Of a stretch of 64,000 bases of DNA, positions 8,078 through 16,308 are shown one piece after another; position 1 is the first letter of the stretch; each line of letters opens with the position of its first letter. The stretch comes from Flavobacteriales bacterium. GTDB taxonomy: Bacteria; Bacteroidota; Bacteroidia; Flavobacteriales_F; PHOS-HE28. The stretch is taken from NCBI GenBank assembly GCA_016710685.1, contig JADJVC010000010.1, forward strand, positions 186,001 through 250,000. Direction: 5' to 3'. The notes under the pieces were generated by a model, which was given only the letters and a program-made list of their open reading frames with translations, was not told the DNA's origin and ran no database searches. Made by a program: the position numbers and the translations under genes.

Positions 8078-9055
8078 ATGCTTCGAATCCTCCTTCTCCC
8101 GTCCCTCCTCCTTGCTGCGTTGATGACCTGCGCACAGAAAGGTTCGATAGTTCCTGCCCCCGTTTGGAAAGCCGGGGAAAGGCGCCAAGTATCGATAACG
8201 GAGGCCATCCGCTTTACGATGGACTCGGTCAACTACAACATCATCAAGAGCAGCAGCTATACCTTGGAAGTCCTCGCAGCGGCCAAGTACGACTACGTGC
8301 TCGGCATCCGCACGGGCACAACGGACCTGCTTGTGAAGGAGGGCGAATTGCAAGCCTTGTTGGACAGTACAAAGCAAGACAGCCTGAAGCGGTTTTTACA
8401 GACCTGGGCCGAAGGGGCCTACAAACCATTGGAAGGTCTTCAAAGCCGTTTCACCGTTACCCTCGCCGGTGAAATTACCGCGCCAGTAGACCCCGTGGGC
8501 ACGGTGGAAGCCTTGCGTCCCGCGTTGGCCAAGGTTGTTAAGAACATGGGCGACGCTGTCGCGGAGTTCAGGGGCATTGCACCTGCACCGCTCCCCAGTG
8601 CCCGTGTCGATTATCTCTCCGATTCCCTTTACGCGGTGCTGGTCCGGTCGCAAGTGCCTGAGCTGCACCGCCTGTTGCGCGTGTACGGCACCACTTTCCC
8701 GTTGACCGGTTCGCAAAAGGAAAAAGTCACGGTGAAGGAAGTCCGATCCCCGCTCCGGTACCAATACATGGATCTGCCTGCGATGGTAGAGGCCGGGCTG
8801 GACATTGTGGATGCCAAAAAGATGACGGGTAGAACCATCACAACGTACGATACTGATGCGCTTTTCACAGCGATGACCAAGGACAAATGGACCACCGAGG
8901 CGAAGCCCGCCAACTTGTCCTTGACGGAAGAATGCGTGACGGGATTCGATCGGAACACCACTTGGCCTACCTCTTCCACGTGCGAGACGGAATTCCGTTG
9001 CGGCGCATTCCGGATGCACATCACTACGAAGACCGCATACGAAGTGGTGCGGTAA
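8078..9055 (+). CDS. Secreted protein of unknown function
   Basis: 325 residues with a signal peptide (MLRILLLPSLLLAALMTC, cleavage near AQKG). The mature part has repeated TMDSVNYNIIKSSSYTLEVL-style strands, Tyr-rich elements such as RYQYMDLPAMVEAG, and two pairs of cysteines near the C-terminus (EECVTGF, STCETEFRCGAF) that could form disulfides in the periplasm or outside the cell. I do not recognise a domain. It is divergent from the membrane protein operon and convergent with the M23 peptidase gene. Confidence 0.6.
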   Translation: MLRILLLPSLLLAALMTCAQKGSIVPAPVWKAGERRQVSITEAIRFTMDSVNYNIIKSSSYTLEVLAAAKYDYVLGIRTGTTDLLVKEGELQALLDSTKQDSLKRFLQTWAEGAYKPLEGLQSRFTVTLAGEITAPVDPVGTVEALRPALAKVVKNMGDAVAEFRGIAPAPLPSARVDYLSDSLYAVLVRSQVPELHRLLRVYGTTFPLTGSQKEKVTVKEVRSPLRYQYMDLPAMVEAGLDIVDAKKMTGRTITTYDTDALFTAMTKDKWTTEAKPANLSLTEECVTGFDRNTTWPTSSTCETEFRCGAFRMHITTKTAYEVVR

Positions 9056-9072
9056 AACGCTTCGGCCCGCGC

Positions 9073-10350
9073 TTAGAACGAAGCCACGGTGAGCCGCTTG
9101 GCGTCAGTCTCGGCTACATCCATGCGCGCCAGCAACTCGTCGCGTTCCTGCTTAAAGGCCGGGAGTGCAGCTTGGTCCAAGGGTTCGGCGCTTGGCATCA
9201 CTTCTTTACGTGGATCCACTTGTTCACCGTTCTTCCAAAAACGGTAGCACACGTGCGGTCCGGTGGCCAAGCCCGTGCTTCCCACTTCACCGATGATGTC
9301 GCCTTGTTTCACTACTTGGCCTTGCTTCACCAGGATCTTGCGCATGTGCAGGTACTGCGTTTCGTAGGTGCGGTTATGTCGGATCTTCACGTAGTTGCCG
9401 TTACCGGCGGTGCGCCCGGCCTTCTCCACCACGCCGTCGCCCACGGACATGATCGGTGTGCCGTACGGTGCTGCGTAGTCCGTTCCGAGGTGCGCCTTCA
9501 TGCGGTGCTGCACGGGGTGAAAACGTTTCAGGCTGAAGCCCGAAGAAATGCGGCTGTACTTCAGCGGCGCTTGCAGAAAAGCTTTGCGCAAGCTCTTTCC
9601 TTCAGCATCGAAATAGGAGGTTACGCCGGACGCGTCGGTGTGGAGGAAGGCTTCGCGGACATCATCGCCCTCGTAGCGCACGCCTAGGAGTTCAGGCTGG
9701 CCGTAGTCTTTTCCGTCCACGGTGTTCTGCTTGTACACCATGGTGAAGCGGTCGCCTTTTTGGATGCGGTAGAAATCCACCGTCCATTGGAACACGTCAC
9801 TGAGTTTCGCGGCCAGCGCGGGGGATGCGCCGGCATCGATGAGGTCGTTCCACAACGCGCCGGACACGGCCACGCTTATGCTTTTCTCCACGGTGTGGAT
9901 GGGGCGCTTCTCCAGATGAACGGCGAAAGGCGATCGCAGGTCGAAAACCACGTGGTCCACGGGATCCGTTTCGTACACGAAATAAGTGGGCGTGGTGTCG
10001 TTTCCTTCCGGGAAGATGAACGCAATGGGATGTCCGGCACGCATGCGGTTGATGTCGAACACGGGCGCGGAAATATTCACCAACGAGTCGATGGCGCCTG
10101 CACCGATGCCGTATGGCGAGAGGATACCGCCCAAGGTGCTACCGGGCATCACTTTGGCATGGTCCACACGGAAACCGGCGAGCGGAATGCCATAAGCACT
10201 GGGCATGGTAGGCAAAGAATCTGTTACCAAACTGTCCTGTGCGGCCGAGTATTCCTCGTGCGGGCCGAGGTCCACGGCGAGGTAGAGGTATGAAGCCGCC
10301 AATGCACCAAGCACCAGCGTGCCCATCATCCATCCTGTTTGTCTACGCAT
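9073..10350 (-). CDS. M23 family metallopeptidase (peptidoglycan endopeptidase)
   Basis: 425 residues from the ATG at 10348-10350, which places MRRQ before a membrane anchor (about residues 6-25). The middle domain resembles the OapA/MepM-type N-terminal region (SLVNISAPVFDINRMRAG). The C-terminal lytic domain has the zinc ligands in HLGTDYAAPYGTPI and the final GPHVCYRFW, with the LysM-free core GNYVKIRHN and TQYLHM. These enzymes cut peptide crosslinks of peptidoglycan at the inner-membrane face. It ends head to head with the secreted protein gene at 9055 and precedes nothing else on its strand for 700 bases after the DUF3108 gene, with which it may be co-transcribed (84-base gap). Confidence 0.9.
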   Translation of the reverse strand: MRRQTGWMMGTLVLGALAASYLYLAVDLGPHEEYSAAQDSLVTDSLPTMPSAYGIPLAGFRVDHAKVMPGSTLGGILSPYGIGAGAIDSLVNISAPVFDINRMRAGHPIAFIFPEGNDTTPTYFVYETDPVDHVVFDLRSPFAVHLEKRPIHTVEKSISVAVSGALWNDLIDAGASPALAAKLSDVFQWTVDFYRIQKGDRFTMVYKQNTVDGKDYGQPELLGVRYEGDDVREAFLHTDASGVTSYFDAEGKSLRKAFLQAPLKYSRISSGFSLKRFHPVQHRMKAHLGTDYAAPYGTPIMSVGDGVVEKAGRTAGNGNYVKIRHNRTYETQYLHMRKILVKQGQVVKQGDIIGEVGSTGLATGPHVCYRFWKNGEQVDPRKEVMPSAEPLDQAALPAFKQERDELLARMDVAETDAKRLTVASF

Positions 10351-10434
10351 TGGCGCAAGAAACAACGCAAGGCAAGGGCGCTTGCGTGTATTAACCAGCT
10401 TTTTCAACAATTGTGCTGTGAAAGGCGCACGTTG

Positions 10435-11247
10435 TTACAGCTTGGCGACCGGATTTGCCAAGCCTTCGTAGCTGCTCAGTTCCATCTTGATGGAACCCAC
10501 AAGCACCTTCGCTTCCGCGAGCACGGGGATGTGGTTGGCATCGTCGGTGATCCACACGTTGAGGTCGTCATTGGCTTTGAACACGCGGCCTTCCTGCACC
10601 ACCGGTTGGAAATTCAAGCAGCGGAATTTACCGTTACGAAGCTTGATGGTTTCCTTGCCGATGTAGCGCATGCGCAGGTTCCATTCTTCATTGTCCATGA
10701 AGCAGGGAATGGTGAATTCCTGCCCCGGAGTTGCGGTGGAATAATCGATGGTGCGTGCGAAATAGAACGCGCTGAGCATGTCCTGCGCAGAAGCCGGCAC
10801 GTCGTACGTTTTGTTCTCTTGCGTGGTTACCTTGCGGCGGTGCTGCAAGTAGAGGTAGTCTTGGCTGAAAGTGTATCCGCCTTCGTCAACACGACGTGTA
10901 AAGACCCAAGGGAAAACGCCCTCTTCATCGAAAAAAGTCTCGTAGCGGTCGTCCACTTTGTAGAACGCTTTGAAAGCACCCGTGCTCTGGCCTTTGCCCA
11001 CGGCATGCAGCACTTTTCGGCCTTCGATCTCGCGGTCACCCTCCTTCAATTCCAACGTGGCTTCACCGGCGTTCAACCAGCCGTAATGCAACACGTAGGT
11101 GAGCTTTTCCCCCGGCTGGAAAGCGTTGTGGGAAACAGTGCGCAAAGGGAACACCTCGTCCTTCGGGGAAGGCGCGGGCGACTTTTGGGCGAAGCCTACG
11201 GAAAGCACGCAAGCAGCCCCAAGGGAAAGGAATGATCGAGTAGCCAT
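10435..11247 (-). CDS. DUF3108 domain protein
   Basis: 270 residues from the ATG at 11245-11247, which gives a normal signal peptide (MATRSFLSLGAACVLSVGFA|QK). An upstream in-frame start would add 15 Trp/Tyr/Cys-containing residues and destroy the signal peptide. The body contains FQPGEKLTYVLHYGWLNAGE and AFYKVDDRYETFFDEEGVFP, the recognised pattern of DUF3108, a periplasmic beta-rich family. The function is unknown; in Bacteroidota it often lies near M23 peptidase genes, as here. Confidence 0.85.
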   Translation of the reverse strand: MATRSFLSLGAACVLSVGFAQKSPAPSPKDEVFPLRTVSHNAFQPGEKLTYVLHYGWLNAGEATLELKEGDREIEGRKVLHAVGKGQSTGAFKAFYKVDDRYETFFDEEGVFPWVFTRRVDEGGYTFSQDYLYLQHRRKVTTQENKTYDVPASAQDMLSAFYFARTIDYSTATPGQEFTIPCFMDNEEWNLRMRYIGKETIKLRNGKFRCLNFQPVVQEGRVFKANDDLNVWITDDANHIPVLAEAKVLVGSIKMELSSYEGLANPVAKL

Positions 11248-11303
11248 GCCCCACCACTTGCAATTGCCGTACCAATTCGCGTAACCTGCCATGGCCCAAA
11301 GGT

Positions 11304-14300
11304 TTACACGACGATGTTCACGATGCGTTTGTGGACCACGATCACCTTTTTCGGGGCTTTCCCTTCCAAACGCAGTTGCACTTCAGGGTTCGCAAGCACC
11401 GCTGCCTCCACGTCTTCTTTGGAAAGCGCGACAGGGAATTCCAGCTGCAAGCGTGTCTTGCCGTTGAAGCTGATGGGATAGCTGAAGTTGCTTTCCTCCA
11501 GGAAGCGGGCATGCCACTGCGGCCACTTCGCCGTGGTGATGCTGTCCGCATGCCCCAACAGGCTCCACAGTTCCTCAGCGATGTGCGGCGCGAAGGGCGC
11601 TAGCGCGATGGTGAGCGGTTCCAAGATGTCGCGCTTGTGGCATTTCAGCGTGCCCAGTTCGTTGGCCGCGATCATGAACTGCGCCACGCTGGTGTTGAAG
11701 CTCATTTTTCCGATGTCCTCCGTCACCTTCTTCAGAGTGGCGTGGAGGACTTTCTGCTCGGCATCGGTGGGTGCTTCCTCGCTCACGCTGAGCACATCAC
11801 CTTCGAAGAAGAGGTTCCAGAACTTCTTCAGAAAGCGGCTGGTGCCCTCGATGCCGTTTGTGTCCCAAGGCTTGCTTTGCTCCAGCGGCCCGAGGAACAT
11901 TTCGTACAGGCGCAACGTGTCGGCGCCGTATTTTTCAATGATGTCGTCGGGGTTCACCACGTTGAACTTCGACTTGGACATTTTTTCGACTTCCCTTGTG
12001 CAGACAAATGTGCCGTCTAATTCGAGAAACAAGCGGTATTGCTCATCTGGAGCGTGCTGGCTTCTCCAATCGTTGAATAGGCTGACATTCAGTCGATCTT
12101 TATCGTCTACGAGAGCTATGGGAACGTGTTGGTTTAAGAAACTGGTCGCTTGGAATTCCTCAATCTGAATTTCCGGAAAACCGGGATTGTTTTCTTTATA
12201 GATTGAGGTTAGCTCATCTGACGCAGCATTTTCTTGAAACTGAGGAATTCGCCCTTTTGAGACTAGAAACCGAGGAGCCTTAGCTCCATTCCGATCCGAA
12301 TTATGCAGAAATGCTTTATGTGTGTGTACGACAGGAGTAAATGCCGATACCCCCTGAATCATCCCCTGGTTCACCAATTTCTTCGCCGGTTCATCAAATG
12401 GGATCCAGCCGCGATCGAAGAGGAACTTGGTCCAGAAGCGGAAGTAGAGCAGGTGGCCGGTGGCGTGTTCGCTGCCGCCCATGTAAAGGTCGATCTGCTG
12501 CCAGTAGTTGATGGCTTCCGGCGAGGCAAAGCGGCCCTCGTTGTGCGGATCCATGTAGCGCAGGAAGTACCAGCTGCTGCCGGCCCAGCCGGGCATGGTG
12601 GTGGTTTCCAACGGGTATGCGCCCTCATCCCCCAACCCCTTCTCCGAGGGAGAAGGGGAGCCTGAGCCCTCACCCCCGGCCCCTCTCCGATGGAGAGGGG
12701 AGTAGGTCCAGTTCTTTGCTCTGGCCAAGGGAGGTTCGCCGGTTTCCGTGGGCAGGAATTTGTCCACTTCGGGCAGCACCAAGGGCAGCTCGCTTTCCGG
12801 CAACGGATAGGGGATGTCGTCCTTGTAGTAGATCGGGATGGGCTCGCCCCAGTAGCGCTGGCGGCCGAAGGCGGCATCGCGCAGCCGGTAGTTGATGCGG
12901 CCTTCGCCTGCACCCAATTTTTCCAGTTCCTCCGTGGCGCGGCGGATGGCATCGGGCACCTGCATGCCTTTCAAAAAGCCTTCGCTGCAGATCACGGCGT
13001 CCTTGCGTTCGTCTGCCGCTTTTTCAATGTCGGCACCTTCGGTAACGGCGATGATGGGCAACCCGAAATGCTTCGCAAAGCGCCAATCGCGCTGGTCGCC
13101 GCCGGGCACGGCCATTACGGCGCCGGTTCCATAGCCCGCCAGCACGTAATCGCCCACCCAGATGGGAACGTCCTCGCCGGTGAACGGATGCTTGGCGTAC
13201 GAGCCGGTGAAAACACCGGAGACTTTGTCCACTTCCGCCTGTCGCTCGCGCTCGCTGCGGTTGGTGGAGGTCTTCACGTAGGCTTCTACTTCGGCGCGTT
13301 GGGTGGCGGTGGTTAGTGTTTGCACGAGTTCGTGCTCTGGTGCTAAGGTTAGGAACGAGACACCAAAGAGGGTGTCTGGTCTGGTTGTGAAGACTTCGAT
13401 GCCCTTAACCCCCGGCCCCTTCTCCGAGGGAGAAGGGGAGGTGCCCTCACCCCCGGCCCCTCTCCGAGGGAGAGGGGTGGCGGCCTCAACATCCGTGCGC
13501 TCCGCGAGTTTCTCTTCTTCGGCAACATTGGTGCGCTTACTCAAGACCTCCTTGATTTTATCCCTTACTTGATGCGTATCCCGATAGACTTCATCATTGG
13601 TGAAGCGGATGACATCAAATCCCAATTCCTTCAATCGAATTGAGCGAGCAGCATCCTCTTCTTTTTGGAGATCATGGATATCACCATCAACCTCGATCAC
13701 CAAACGCTTTGGCAGCGAAACGAAATCCACGATAAACCGATCAATGATGTGCTGCCTGCGGATTTTTTCGCCGGTCCCTTTCCCACGGATCAACTGCCAC
13801 AATTTGTCCTCCGCGTCAGTGGGGTTCTTCCGCATTGAATTGGCATGTGCCATCAATCGACCGGCGATTGCGGGGTCGGCAGTGAAATAGCCAGCACGCG
13901 CCGGAGCAACTTCGGAGCGCATCCCCCTCTCCTCCGGAGAGGGGCTAGGGGAGAGGGCAAATCTCACGCTTGCACCGGTGCTCCTCCCGATCCAATTCCG
14001 CTGCGCCTCCTTCATGGAAGTCGTCCAGTCAAGCTCATCCAAGCCGTCCAGCAGGCGTTGCGCATAGGCGGTGATGCGCATGCTCCACTGCGGCATGCGC
14101 TTACGTTCCACGGGATGGCCGCCGCGCTCGCTCACACCGTCCTTCACTTCATCGTTGGCCAGCACGGTGCCCAGCGCGGGGCACCAATTCACCCAGGCAT
14201 CGCTGAGGTAGGCCAAGCGGAAGTGCTGCAACACCATTTGCTGTGTGCGCTCGCTGAAGCTCTTCCATTCCGCAGCTGTGAACGGACCAATGGCCTCTTC

Positions 14301-14843
14301 AATATCGCCGGTAAGGACCTCTGCGTCTTGGCCTTGGCAGCCTGTCGCTTCGAACCGAGTGATCAGCTCCGCGATGGGCCGTGCCATGTCGGCTTTGGGG
14401 TCGTACCAGCTGTCGAAGAGCTGCAGGAAGATCCACTGCGTCCATTTGTAATAGTCCGCGTTGCTGGTGCGCACCTCGCGGCTCCAATCGAAACTGAAGC
14501 CGATGCGGTCCAGTTGTTCGCGGTAGCGCGCAGCGTTCTCTTCCGTGGTTTTCGCCGGATGCTGGCCGGTCTGGATGGCGTACTGCTCGGCGGGCAGGCC
14601 GAAGCTGTCGTAGCCCATGGGGTGCAGCACGTTGAATCCGCTGTGCCGCTTGTAACGCGCCACGATGTCGCTGGCGATGTAGCCGAGCGGATGCCCCACG
14701 TGCAGACCGGCGCCGCTGGGGTAGGGGAACATGTCCAGCACGTAGTACTTCGGCAATGTTGTATCGTTTTCCACGCGATACGTGCCGCGCTTGCGCCATT
14801 CGTCACGCCATTTCTTCTCGATCTCCGTGTGGTCGTATGCCAT
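11304..14843 (-). CDS. leuS: Leucyl-tRNA synthetase with an inserted DUF559 nuclease domain
   Basis: 1179 residues against about 920-940 in relatives. Class I catalytic motifs are intact: HVGH at residues 48-51 and KMSKS at about 954-958. The CP1 editing domain has the Thr-rich motif FTTRPDTLFG. Between VRF (residue 295) and GIEVFTTRP (residue 481) lies an extra segment of 185 residues. Its core (about 327-440) is a DUF559 domain: KNPTDAEDKLWQLIRG, KIRRQHIIDRFIVDF, LVIEVDGDIH and LGFDVIRFTNDEV, with likely metal ligands D373, E384 and D386. The domain is flanked by Pro/Gly/Ser/Glu-rich linkers encoded by GC-rich palindromic repeats. A second repeat-derived linker (about residues 715-744) precedes MPGWAGSSWYFLRYMDP. 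A further Bacteroidota-specific stretch (about 830-920) precedes KMSKS. Both insertions are in frame and sit in surface loops, so the enzyme may well be functional; that is an inference. Confidence 0.95.
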   Translation of the reverse strand: MAYDHTEIEKKWRDEWRKRGTYRVENDTTLPKYYVLDMFPYPSGAGLHVGHPLGYIASDIVARYKRHSGFNVLHPMGYDSFGLPAEQYAIQTGQHPAKTTEENAARYREQLDRIGFSFDWSREVRTSNADYYKWTQWIFLQLFDSWYDPKADMARPIAELITRFEATGCQGQDAEVLTGDIEEAIGPFTAAEWKSFSERTQQMVLQHFRLAYLSDAWVNWCPALGTVLANDEVKDGVSERGGHPVERKRMPQWSMRITAYAQRLLDGLDELDWTTSMKEAQRNWIGRSTGASVRFALSPSPSPEERGMRSEVAPARAGYFTADPAIAGRLMAHANSMRKNPTDAEDKLWQLIRGKGTGEKIRRQHIIDRFIVDFVSLPKRLVIEVDGDIHDLQKEEDAARSIRLKELGFDVIRFTNDEVYRDTHQVRDKIKEVLSKRTNVAEEEKLAERTDVEAATPLPRRGAGGEGTSPSPSEKGPGVKGIEVFTTRPDTLFGVSFLTLAPEHELVQTLTTATQRAEVEAYVKTSTNRSERERQAEVDKVSGVFTGSYAKHPFTGEDVPIWVGDYVLAGYGTGAVMAVPGGDQRDWRFAKHFGLPIIAVTEGADIEKAADERKDAVICSEGFLKGMQVPDAIRRATEELEKLGAGEGRINYRLRDAAFGRQRYWGEPIPIYYKDDIPYPLPESELPLVLPEVDKFLPTETGEPPLARAKNWTYSPLHRRGAGGEGSGSPSPSEKGLGDEGAYPLETTTMPGWAGSSWYFLRYMDPHNEGRFASPEAINYWQQIDLYMGGSEHATGHLLYFRFWTKFLFDRGWIPFDEPAKKLVNQGMIQGVSAFTPVVHTHKAFLHNSDRNGAKAPRFLVSKGRIPQFQENAASDELTSIYKENNPGFPEIQIEEFQATSFLNQHVPIALVDDKDRLNVSLFNDWRSQHAPDEQYRLFLELDGTFVCTREVEKMSKSKFNVVNPDDIIEKYGADTLRLYEMFLGPLEQSKPWDTNGIEGTSRFLKKFWNLFFEGDVLSVSEEAPTDAEQKVLHATLKKVTEDIGKMSFNTSVAQFMIAANELGTLKCHKRDILEPLTIALAPFAPHIAEELWSLLGHADSITTAKWPQWHARFLEESNFSYPISFNGKTRLQLEFPVALSKEDVEAAVLANPEVQLRLEGKAPKKVIVVHKRIVNIVV
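12621..12703. repeat. Dimer of GC-rich palindromic repeat inside leuS
   Basis: Two copies in the same orientation, at 12621-12659 and 12665-12703. Each has the form CCCTCA(C/T)CCCC.. followed by a hairpin such as CCCCTTCTCC-GA-GGGAGAAGGGG (first copy) or its shorter AGAGGGG variant (second copy). Both are translated as part of LeuRS (SPLHRRGAGGEG and SPSPSEKGLGDEG). Confidence 0.9.
13403..13478. repeat. GC-rich palindromic repeat dimer, left end of the DUF559 insert
   Basis: The first copy contains CCCCTTCTCC-GA-GGGAGAAGGGG and the second CCCCTCTCC-GA-GGGAGAGGGG, separated by AGGT. The order, long-stem copy then short-stem copy, is the same as in the dimer at 12621-12703. Confidence 0.9.
13922..13958. 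repeat. GC-rich palindromic repeat, right end of the DUF559 insert, inverted
   Basis: On the minus strand it reads GCCCTCTCCCCTAGCCCCTC then TCCGGAGGAGAGGGG, so it is inverted relative to the left-end dimer. It encodes ALSPSPSPEERG directly after LeuRS residue 295. Confidence 0.9.
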
Positions 14844-14863
14844 AATTCCCCGTCAATGGTGGG

Positions 14864-14871
14864 CGAATTTA
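14864..14871 (-). promoter_or_regulatory. -7 promoter box TAAATTCG of leuS
   Basis: An exact TAnnTTYG match on the minus strand, 20 bases upstream of the leuS ATG; it implies a 5' leader of roughly 15 bases. Confidence 0.55.
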
Positions 14872-14959
14872 GCCTGCTGGACCGGGAGGCGAAGGCAATG
14901 CACGATCGGCCTTGGGTAAAACCACGGAACTGCGGCACTTGCGATGCGGCTGCGCCGAA

Positions 14960-14967
14960 TAACTTCG
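14960..14967 (+). promoter_or_regulatory. -7 promoter box TAACTTCG of ftsX
   Basis: An exact TAnnTTYG match ending 9 bases before the ATG at 14977. It supports that start over the upstream alternative at 14944, which would lie before the promoter box. Confidence 0.6.
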
Positions 14968-14976
14968 CCGCCCAAC

Positions 14977-15852
14977 ATGGCCACGGAACGTTACATCAAA
15001 TCGCGTACGCGCAGCAGCAATGTGGGCACCATCGTGGGTGTCACCTTGGTGCTTTTCATGCTGGGCCTGTTGGGCTTTATGCTGCTGAATGCGCGTGAGC
15101 TGGAGCGGCATTTCAAAGAGAACGTGAAGGTGGACATCTACCTCAATCGCGACCTGCGCGAGGTGGACGTGATGAAATTCCGCAAGCAATTGGATGCCGG
15201 GGCATTCACGCGGGAAACACGCTACGTCACCGCGGATGAAGCCGCCGAACAGATCAAGGCGGACATGGGCGAGGATTTCTGGGGTGTGCTGGGCGCGAAT
15301 CCGTTGTTGCCGAGCATCGAACTGTACGTGAAAGAAGCCTACGCCATGCCGGACAGCTTGAAGGGCATCGCCGAACACCTGCGGCAAGACCCCGGTGTGC
15401 AGGAAGTGAAATACAACCCGGTGGTGGTGGAGAACATCAACGCCAACATGGGCAAGCTGCGTTGGATCTTGCTGGGCTTCAGCGCGCTGTTATTGGTGAT
15501 CGCCGTGGCGTTGATCAACAACACCATCCGCTTGGCCATCTACAGCAAGCGCTACCTCATTCGTACAATGCACTTGGTGGGTGCTACAAGTTGGTTCATC
15601 AAGCGACCATTCCTTGGCAACAGCCTTTGGCAGGGCATCGTGTCCGCCATTTTGGCCATTGGACTGTTGGTAGGGAGCATCCAGTTGATGGTGCATTGGC
15701 AGCCGGATCTCGCCACTTTGGTGCAACCTGAGCCCTTGGCAATTTTGTTGGGCGGCATCGTGGTATTGGGTCTTTTGATCTCCTTGGTCTCCACTGCGCT
15801 GGCTGTTCGGCGCTATCTCCGTATGAACACGGACGAGCTCAACTGGACCTAA
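14977..15852 (+). CDS. ftsX: Cell division protein FtsX (permease-like)
   Basis: 291 residues. Cytoplasmic N-terminus MATERYIKSRTRSSNVGTIV, membrane segment 1, then a periplasmic domain of about 110 residues (VKVDIYLNRDLREVDVMKFR and so on), and three more membrane segments from about residue 165. The late segment LINNTIRLAIYSKRYLIRTMHLVGATSWFIK is the FtsX permease signature (quoted in parts elsewhere as RTMHLVGAT). FtsX pairs with the ATPase FtsE to control cell-wall hydrolases at the septum. ftsE is not adjacent, as is usual in Bacteroidota. It is followed by DUF3098 and uppP, a gene order I associate with this phylum. Confidence 0.9.
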   Translation: MATERYIKSRTRSSNVGTIVGVTLVLFMLGLLGFMLLNARELERHFKENVKVDIYLNRDLREVDVMKFRKQLDAGAFTRETRYVTADEAAEQIKADMGEDFWGVLGANPLLPSIELYVKEAYAMPDSLKGIAEHLRQDPGVQEVKYNPVVVENINANMGKLRWILLGFSALLLVIAVALINNTIRLAIYSKRYLIRTMHLVGATSWFIKRPFLGNSLWQGIVSAILAIGLLVGSIQLMVHWQPDLATLVQPEPLAILLGGIVVLGLLISLVSTALAVRRYLRMNTDELNWT

Positions 15853-15857
15853 CCTCG

Positions 15858-15865
15858 TACTTTCG
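15858..15865 (+). promoter_or_regulatory. -7 promoter box TACTTTCG of the DUF3098 gene
   Basis: An exact TAnnTTYG match in the 32-base gap between ftsX and the next ATG. Confidence 0.55.
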
Positions 15866-15884
15866 CACACTTCAAACTAAAACC

Positions 15885-16130
15885 ATGGCTGGACGCACCG
15901 AGGAGGCAATGGCCTTCGATAGCACGAATTACAAGATGCTGCTCATCGGCATCGGCATTGTGATCTTGGGCTACATACTCATGAGCGGCGGCGGCAGCGG
16001 CGACCCCGAAGTGTTCGATGCGAAGGAGATCTTCAGTGCGCGCCGGATCACGGTGGCCCCCATCGTTTGCCTCATCGGCTATGTATTCGTCATTTACGCC
16101 ATCATGCGGAAAAGCCGCGCGGAGGAATAG
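15885..16130 (+). CDS. DUF3098 small membrane protein
   Basis: 81 residues with two membrane helices (about 19-34 and 57-73) joined by SGGGSGDPEVFDAKEIFSARR. The F(D/N)xxExFSxRRIxVAPIxC-like middle and the position directly after ftsX identify it as DUF3098, a small inner-membrane family almost restricted to Bacteroidota. The function is unknown; its constant place beside ftsX suggests a role in division or envelope synthesis. Confidence 0.85.
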   Translation: MAGRTEEAMAFDSTNYKMLLIGIGIVILGYILMSGGGSGDPEVFDAKEIFSARRITVAPIVCLIGYVFVIYAIMRKSRAEE

Positions 16131-16170
16131 TTGTTCATCCATTTCACGGGGAGGCACGACGAAGTGATCT

Positions 16171-16291
16171 TTGATTTGTGATTGGTTGATGGTGATTAGT
16201 GATTGGACAGCTGCCGAGCGCCCTCTGCAGCCTGACAACCGACAACTATTCCTCTGTGCAACTCCGTGTCTCCGTGTCTCTGTGGTATAAT
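16171..16291. repeat. Intergenic word-like repeats
   Basis: The 178-base gap before uppP holds GATTTGTGATTGGTTGATGG and GATTAGTGATTGG words (about 16171-16206), a CCGAGCGCC..CTGACAACCGACAAC stretch, and CTCCGTGTCTCCGTGTCTCT (about 16262-16281). These resemble the elements at 28551-28579, 63600-63632 and 600-632. No gene is visible. Confidence 0.55.
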
Positions 16292-16308
16292 CCTCCTCCC
16301 TCCCTCTC

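Larger units (their letters stand above)
13403..13958. mobile_element. Candidate DUF559 nuclease element bounded by inverted palindromic repeats, inside leuS
   Basis: The 556-base insert in leuS has a repeat dimer at its left end (13403-13440 and 13443-13478) and one repeat in inverse orientation at its right end (13922-13958). Reading inwards from each end the sequence starts GCCCTCACCCCC or GCCCTCTCCCCT and continues to a CCCCTCTCC/GGAGAGGGG hairpin. The nuclease-like reading frame is on the minus strand, in frame with leuS, with no stop, no start needed, and no intein-type splicing residues. I see no clear target-site duplication. Treating it as a mobile element is an inference from this architecture. 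Confidence 0.55.

Noticed and set aside
13403..13958. Intein in LeuRS
   Set aside because: The insert has no Cys/Ser at the start, no His-Asn at the end and no splicing blocks; flanking repeats and a DUF559 core explain it better.
16286..16291. TATAAT as a sigma-70 -10 box before uppP
   Set aside because: Bacteroidota use TAnnTTTG; the hexamer lies within a word-like repeat and has no -35 partner.
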